A stretch of DNA of 64,000 bases from Phorcus lineatus (lineage: Eukaryota > Mollusca > Gastropoda > Trochida > Trochidae): positions 33,425,764 through 33,489,763 of the forward strand of contig OV121092.1 of NCBI GenBank assembly GCA_921293015.1, read 5' to 3'. Each line of letters begins with the position of its first letter. Within the stretch, counting starts at the first letter, position 1. Of this stretch, positions 60,001 to 64,000 are shown piece after piece. The notes beneath the pieces are model-generated. The model made no database searches. It was not told where the DNA came from and was given only the letters and a program-made list of their open reading frames with translations. A program made the position numbers and the translations under genes.

Positions 60001-63000
60001 TACTGTTGATTACATGAAATCTGACATTAACTATAATCCGAAATTTCACATTGATGCACAATGCACTGAACCAAAAGCAAAATTCAATGGTACTATTGTA
60101 GTTGTGAACCATTTCAAGCCATAAATATATACCCTTAATTATTTTATTCAGGTGAGTAATGAAATGTGTTTTAGGTCCATATATGTCATTGCAGCTTTCT
60201 CAGGCAGAATGGAAACCAGACTTTGGCCCAGCAGACTTTGTGCCTTCATGGGGAGCTACAGCAGTCGGCGCAAGAAAGTTCTTGATTGCCTACAACGTGA
60301 ACCTGCTGGGTACCAAGGAACAAGCCCATCGCATAGCACTCAATGTTCGGGAACAGGGGCGCGGGAAGGACCAGGTACAACTCCATTTTAATACTTAGAG
60401 GGAAATCATATAGAGGTTTATATTGATCATATGATGCCTGTTTGCAAAATATAACTTTATGAGAAACCATTTCAATGAACTAACTAATTTTCCATTCATA
60501 GAAATTTTACATTAATTTCCTGTATTCATTCATGATTGTCAATAGTTCAAGGATTGTTTTAAGTAATTTTGTTATTAGATCAAGGTCGTTAACTTTAGCT
60601 AATGTTTCAATATAGAATATTCACATTTTTTAACTTTTATTGTAGAGATAGTATGACATGGCCACTCATGTAATATCCTCTATGTATTACCCTTATAGTA
60701 AAACAAAAGTAGTGACATATTTTTCATATGTCCCTCTGCACATACAGTTTTTCATAGCAATGATTTATTCCCATATTTGGTTGTCTGTGGCGTCAAACAG
60801 TTGTTCACAATGTAAGCAAGGCAGGCGATTGTAAGGGTAGCAGGTCGTTTCACACACTCAACCAGCCTTTACGGAATATCCCTGATAACTTTCAGTACAA
60901 CCAATGAGATTTAGTTTTCTTCTCTTATGCCTGATTCTAAAAGATACCTGTAACTCCAAATTTGCTGATCAGCCACATTTCGTCACTGAGGATATGCGGT
61001 ATGAAGAAGCAGAGTTCAAAGATCCACTAACTTAAAGACATCTTCTCTTTTTTGTTATATTGTTGAATTGTGCCATGTTTTTTTTTTCTGGGATCAATTT
61101 TGCCTCAAATCAAATCAAATTCTTAGAGTGACTGACTCTCATTACAGCCGGGCAGACTGACAGAAGTACAGGGAATAGGCTGGTATCTAGAGGAAGCCAA
61201 CATGGCCCAAGTGTCCATGAATCTCACAGACTTCGAGAAGACTCCCATCCACACAGCTTATGAGGAATGTGTCAAGGATGCTGATGTGAGTGCAAAAACA
61301 ACTGTATTTATTAGTTACGTTGTTTATAGATGAAAAATAGTCAGGGATCATTAGGTTAGTCTGCTTTTGCCTGATGCGTCCTCATGACTTGTGTCAGCAG
61401 TCTTCAGCTTTCCGAAATAATATTTTCGATGTTAACTAGTTATGGCTCCTGAATTTAAATGTAAGATATGCCACTAGATCAATATTTTCTTTAAAAAACC
61501 TTGGATATCTTCAACACTGAAAATATTAAAGTTCCTTATCTGTTCCGTGATCTAGGAACTGAACCTGGCGGTGGTTGGGTCCCAGATTGTGGGCGTGGTC
61601 CCCCTGAAGGCGCTGCTGATGGTGGCTGAGTTCTACATGGAGAAGGAAGGGCTCTTCATCCTGGAGGAGGACCAGAAACTCAGACTGGTAAGTACAGACT
61701 AAAGTCACAGTCTTTACCAACATTTGGGATTTATTATGGTTATAATTTTCCCTGTGAAGCAGGCTTGTACGTGCAGACTAAAGGCACACTTTTTGCCATA
61801 ATTTGGGATTTATTTGACATATTTCTGATTAATTTTCCCGTGAAGCAGGCTGGTACATGCAGACTAAGTGTCATAATTATTTCCTTGTCATTTTTGACCT
61901 TTAAGTTGTTTGATTTTCTTTGTAACAACTGAACATGGACTTTCTGCTCTTGAAAAAGGATTTTAAGGCACTTCAACCTCTGTGAGGACATAGCTTGTGC
62001 CAGTCTCTCTCACTGGCAAATTTTTAGCATGCTTCAACAGTTTATCACAAGTGCTTACCAATTGTTATTAGCTTATCTATGGTTCATTAATCAATATGAT
62101 TATATGAATATAAATAAAAGTTGCTTTTGTTTTGTGATAACATATGTACATTTAATCTTTTCTAAATCACTGTTGTTCAAATTTGAGTTATTCTACTGAT
62201 GTTCCTTTTACCTATTTCCCCTTTCTTATATTTTTCATTTTTATTTTACATTCTTATTTCAAGGTGGTATTGGCTGAATTACCAACCAAGCAATATTTGA
62301 CAGTATGTCACTGTCACTCTGGAAAATAATGTTTTTGGTTTTTATTTCAGGTCATCAACAGACTTGGGTTGAACTCATTAGGTGTTTTTAGTCCAAAAGA
62401 GAGAATTATTGAGTAAGTTGTTCCTAAGCTTTTTCAACATTGGGACTTGCAAACTAAAATAAATTGGTAATATGTAACAAAGTAGAATGGTAGTTCAAGG
62501 ACTTTTATAAAATTGGAAGTTGGTGGTTTAGCTTTCAAATGAAGTTGGAAGATGAGGCAACCCATTTCATTGCGATTTCTCTATGAAAACGAGGGGAGGG
62601 TATGGTTTGAAACTATTGGAAAAGAGTTGATCGAAGTGATAGCGTCACATTTAGACTAGTTGAAGTGCCTTAAAATCATTTTTCAAGTGCAGAAGGTCCC
62701 TGTTCAGTTCTTCACAAAGGTAATCAAACAACTTAAAGGTCAAAAGTGACAAGGAAATGATTGTGTTCTTAATGAAAATAAGGCAGCTGTTTGGGCATTC
62801 TTTATAAGAAATATTAAGACAAATGTAGCTGCAAATTGAGGGTAACTTTAAGACTATTGTCAAAATATTTTCTAAACTATTGAAACATTTAAAATAGTCA
62901 TTATATGATTATATATCCAATTTAAAAAAATATCATCCAAACTTCTATATAGATAGGCATGTTTTGGATAAATTGGATAAAAACATAAAGATGCATGATA

Positions 63001-64000
63001 TGGCTTACCCTTAAATCCAAATGACCAATGATATAATATATATGCGCGCAGTGTCAATTGAATATGTATAATGGTTCCTTTAAATGCACTTACTTAAGAC
63101 ACTGTTGCACATTCTTCTTTGTTATATTTGTTCAAATTTGCCTTCTTTTAAGCTTAAAAACTATTTTTTCTATAGAGGGTAAAACATGTGACTTCTTACT
63201 TCATCATTCATAGTCATAGCTAAAGATGTATGAAATAAAATCTTCCATTTAAGTGTGAGCGGTAAGTTTTCTTTTTAGATTTCTTTCCCTTATTCCAATT
63301 AGAATGTGCCCAACACAACAGTGCCTTTAAAAAAAGCCTTGCTAATATAATTCCATTATGATACAGGTACATGATACAGACAGATGAGGACGGCCCGCTG
63401 GTCAGTATGGACGTGAAGGACTTCATCATGACCATTGGCTCTCGGTCCCCCACACCAGGGGGCGGAACTGTTGCTGCTCTCTGTGCATCTGTGGTCAGTT
63501 GCTCAAACTCTTAATGTGCTTTTATATGTTCTCAGAACTCTTGTTTGATTCTTTACAGTGCTCAAGGTTATTCATGGGACTTGATGAATGCAAATAACTG
63601 TCAGATTCTCTGTCACATATCTTTGGTCTGTCATTTTTGCATGGGCTGATTTTTTATTGTGACTACAAATCATTCATGAGTGTTATTTTATCTGACCATA
63701 TTTGTTTTGTGTGACTGTTTCTGTACCGCAATATGTATTGTCAACTTTAGAATTATTTTAGTTTCATAAAATATCAAAATTATATAGCACACAAAATTTC
63801 AAGCTCTATGTTTATATTAATTGTAAATCTATGATATTTTATCATGTTTTATATTATTTTGTATCACTCTTGGATATCATGTTATGTATCATATCATGAA
63901 ACATCTGTATCGTCACAACTTTATGTATCTGTCAGGGAGCGGCTCTGTCTGCCATGACTGGGTTCCTGACGTACGGCAACAAGAAGTTTGCTGACCTCGA
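50955..64000 (+). CDS. FTCD: Formimidoyltransferase-cyclodeaminase, 3' end outside window
   Basis: Bifunctional enzyme of histidine breakdown. The N-terminal domain moves the formimino group from formiminoglutamate to tetrahydrofolate; the C-terminal domain releases ammonia to give methenyl-THF. Exons: 50955-51008, 57978-58161, 58912-59040, 59542-59630, 60195-60374, 61148-61285, 61556-61687, 62351-62412, 63367-63493, 63936-64000+. The joined frame is 386 residues so far (human 541). [18 protein letters not shown] is the family N-terminus. The catalytic His of [14 protein letters not shown] falls at residue 82, the number used for the mammalian enzyme. [20 protein letters not shown] and the cyclodeaminase signature [20 protein letters not shown] are intact. 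Phases agree at every junction. Confidence 0.97.
51889..52341. mobile_element. MITE family A, copy 3
   Basis: AAAGTGGCACAGAGTATGTT to AACATACTCTGTGGCCCTTT. Inverse orientation relative to copy 1. Confidence 0.85.
53235..53525. mobile_element. Fold-back family E, copy 2 (half)
   Basis: TTATTACTTGCCCGTGTGAC, TATACGGCAATATTATA, then a right arm TTTAATACTATTTTTATTAA with GATTTGGTATCAAACTCCCT. Matches the right half of the 3745-4485 element. Confidence 0.7.
54433..55195. repeat. ~250-bp direct duplication split by a MITE
   Basis: CAAAGCAAACAACTAATAAT...TTTATTTCATCAAAAATAAC (54450-54690) recurs as CAAAGCAAACAACTTAAGAT...TTTATTTCATCATCAATAAC (54966-55195). The family D MITE lies between. Confidence 0.75.
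54712..54890. mobile_element. MITE family D, copy 3
   Basis: AAGGGATTGGGTAAGACC to ACCTTTCCCAATTAATC with internal GGCCATTCCCCTTTG. The ends are decayed. Confidence 0.7.
55788..56164 (+). mobile_element. MITE-like family C with 147-bp palindrome, copy 3
   Basis: A fold-back palindrome at 55788-55934 (AGAATCTCACCC...GGGTGAGATTCT, with TATCCGAGGCTTGCCGAGGATA at the loop) is followed by TTATCATCCAAAATCATTTT, several TGACGTCA/TGATGTCAT sites and the inverted end GTTTTGGATGATAA. Confidence 0.8.
57469..57919. mobile_element. Non-autonomous DNA transposon with CAGGGCTCCAGATAA termini
   Basis: 451 bp. CAGGGCTCCAGATAA at the left, TTATCTGGAGCCCTG at the right, perfect inverted repeats, with CATCT on each side (57464-57468, 57920-57924). 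No transposase. It ends 58 bp before FTCD exon 2. Confidence 0.9.
57978..58161 (+). CDS. FTCD: FTCD exon 2
   Basis: 61 codons plus 1 nt, [20 protein letters not shown] then [20 protein letters not shown]. Substrate-binding N-subdomain. Acceptor TATTCCCAG, donor GTGAGT. Confidence 0.97.
58325..58808. mobile_element. MITE family A, copy 4
   Basis: AAAAGTGACACAGAGTATGT to AACATACTCTGTGGCCCTTT, ~480 bp, in FTCD intron 2 and ending about 100 bp before exon 3. Confidence 0.88.
58912..59040 (+). CDS. FTCD: FTCD exon 3 with catalytic His82
   Basis: 129 nt, [20 protein letters not shown] then [20 protein letters not shown]. The His of EHPRMG is residue 82, the proposed catalytic base. Acceptor CCTACCAG, donor GTACCA. 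Confidence 0.97.
59542..59630 (+). CDS. FTCD: FTCD exon 4
   Basis: 89 nt, (V)[20 protein letters not shown] then GEYEALPSK. Donor GTCAGA. Confidence 0.95.
60195..60374 (+). CDS. FTCD: FTCD exon 5
   Basis: 60 codons, [20 protein letters not shown] then [20 protein letters not shown]. Start of the C-subdomain of the transferase. Donor GTACAA. Confidence 0.97.
61148..61285 (+). CDS. FTCD: FTCD exon 6
   Basis: 46 codons, [20 protein letters not shown] then [20 protein letters not shown]. Phase 0. Acceptor CTCATTACAG, donor GTGAGT. Confidence 0.97.
61556..61687 (+). CDS. FTCD: FTCD exon 7
   Basis: 44 codons, [20 protein letters not shown] then [20 protein letters not shown]. Its donor CAGACTG/GTAAGTACAG is imitated by the repeats just downstream. 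Confidence 0.97.
61681..61870 (+). repeat. Tandem duplication starting at the FTCD exon 7 donor
   Basis: Two and a half units of ~80-90 bp. The unit starts align as CAGACTGGTAAGTACAGACT (real junction), CAGGCTTGTACGTGCAGACT and CAGGCTGGTACATGCAGACT. Shared inner sequence is TTTGGGATTTATT and TTTTCCCTGTGAAG. Confidence 0.85.
61871..61985 (+). repeat. Inverted repeat arm left of FTCD exon 8
   Basis: ATTTCCTTGTCATTTTTGAC then CTTTAAGTTGTTTGATT and TTAAGGCACTTCAAC. About 110 bp; the inverse copy lies at 62655-62775. Confidence 0.85.
62351..62412 (+). CDS. FTCD: FTCD exon 8
   Basis: 62 nt, [20 protein letters not shown] then split E. End of the transferase domain. Acceptor TTTATTTCAG, donor GTAAGT. 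Confidence 0.97.
62655..62775 (-). repeat. Inverted repeat arm right of FTCD exon 8
   Basis: GTTGAAGTGCCTTAAAATCA then CAAACAACTTAAAGGTCAAA and AGTGACAAGGAAAT. Inverse of 61871-61985, with a few mismatches. Confidence 0.85.
63367..63493 (+). CDS. FTCD: FTCD exon 9, domain junction
   Basis: 127 nt, [20 protein letters not shown] then [20 protein letters not shown]. Ends the transferase domain and opens the cyclodeaminase domain in a single exon. Donor GTCAGT. Confidence 0.97.
63936..64000 (+). CDS. FTCD: FTCD exon 10, cut by window end
   Basis: [20 protein letters not shown] then L, cyclodeaminase helix. Acceptor TATCTGTCAG. Continues outside the window; about 155 residues remain by comparison with human. 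Confidence 0.95.

Overview
This is eukaryotic nuclear DNA from a multi-intron animal genome. It is AT-rich, with short exons, GT-AG introns of 0.3-7 kb and a heavy load of short transposon relics. tRNA-headed SINEs and a dispersed 'gtgagtgagt...aacgccac' repeat suggest a marine mollusc, most likely a gastropod of abalone type; this placement is inference. No prokaryotic, viral, CRISPR or operon features were seen.

Three protein-coding genes explain the coding signal. (1) About 933-24081, plus strand: a coiled-coil protein of at least 519 residues in 17 exons, whose N-terminal block resembles vertebrate C10orf67 (DUF4709-like). Its first exon(s) are not resolved. (2) 49097-32373, minus strand: a complete ZMYND11/BS69 orthologue (624 residues if two predicted microexons are included). 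It carries the winged-helix-like N-terminus, PHD finger, bromodomain, PWWP, coiled coil and C-terminal MYND finger that make it an H3K36me3-reading transcriptional co-repressor. (3) 50955-64000, plus strand: formimidoyltransferase-cyclodeaminase (FTCD), the bifunctional histidine/folate enzyme. Ten exons are visible and the gene runs off the window inside the cyclodeaminase domain. Genes 1 and 2 converge on an 8.3-kb AT-rich stretch that probably holds their 3' UTRs. Genes 2 and 3 are divergent, with 1.86 kb between start codons.

Introns and spacers hold SINEs, at least six MITE-like families (one with four copies, one insertion nested inside another), fold-back palindromes of 147 bp, and several tandem arrays.

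The most unusual signal is that four intronic tandem repeats, at least one in each gene, begin at a splice junction and carry copies of it. These are the donor at 8269, the acceptor at 23002, the acceptor at 32495 and the donor at 61687. Each locus therefore contains decoy splice-site-like sequences next to a real site. Also notable are an inverted intronic repeat pair flanking FTCD exon 8, three candidate microexons, an alternative terminal exon candidate in ZMYND11 and a three-layer nested repeat.
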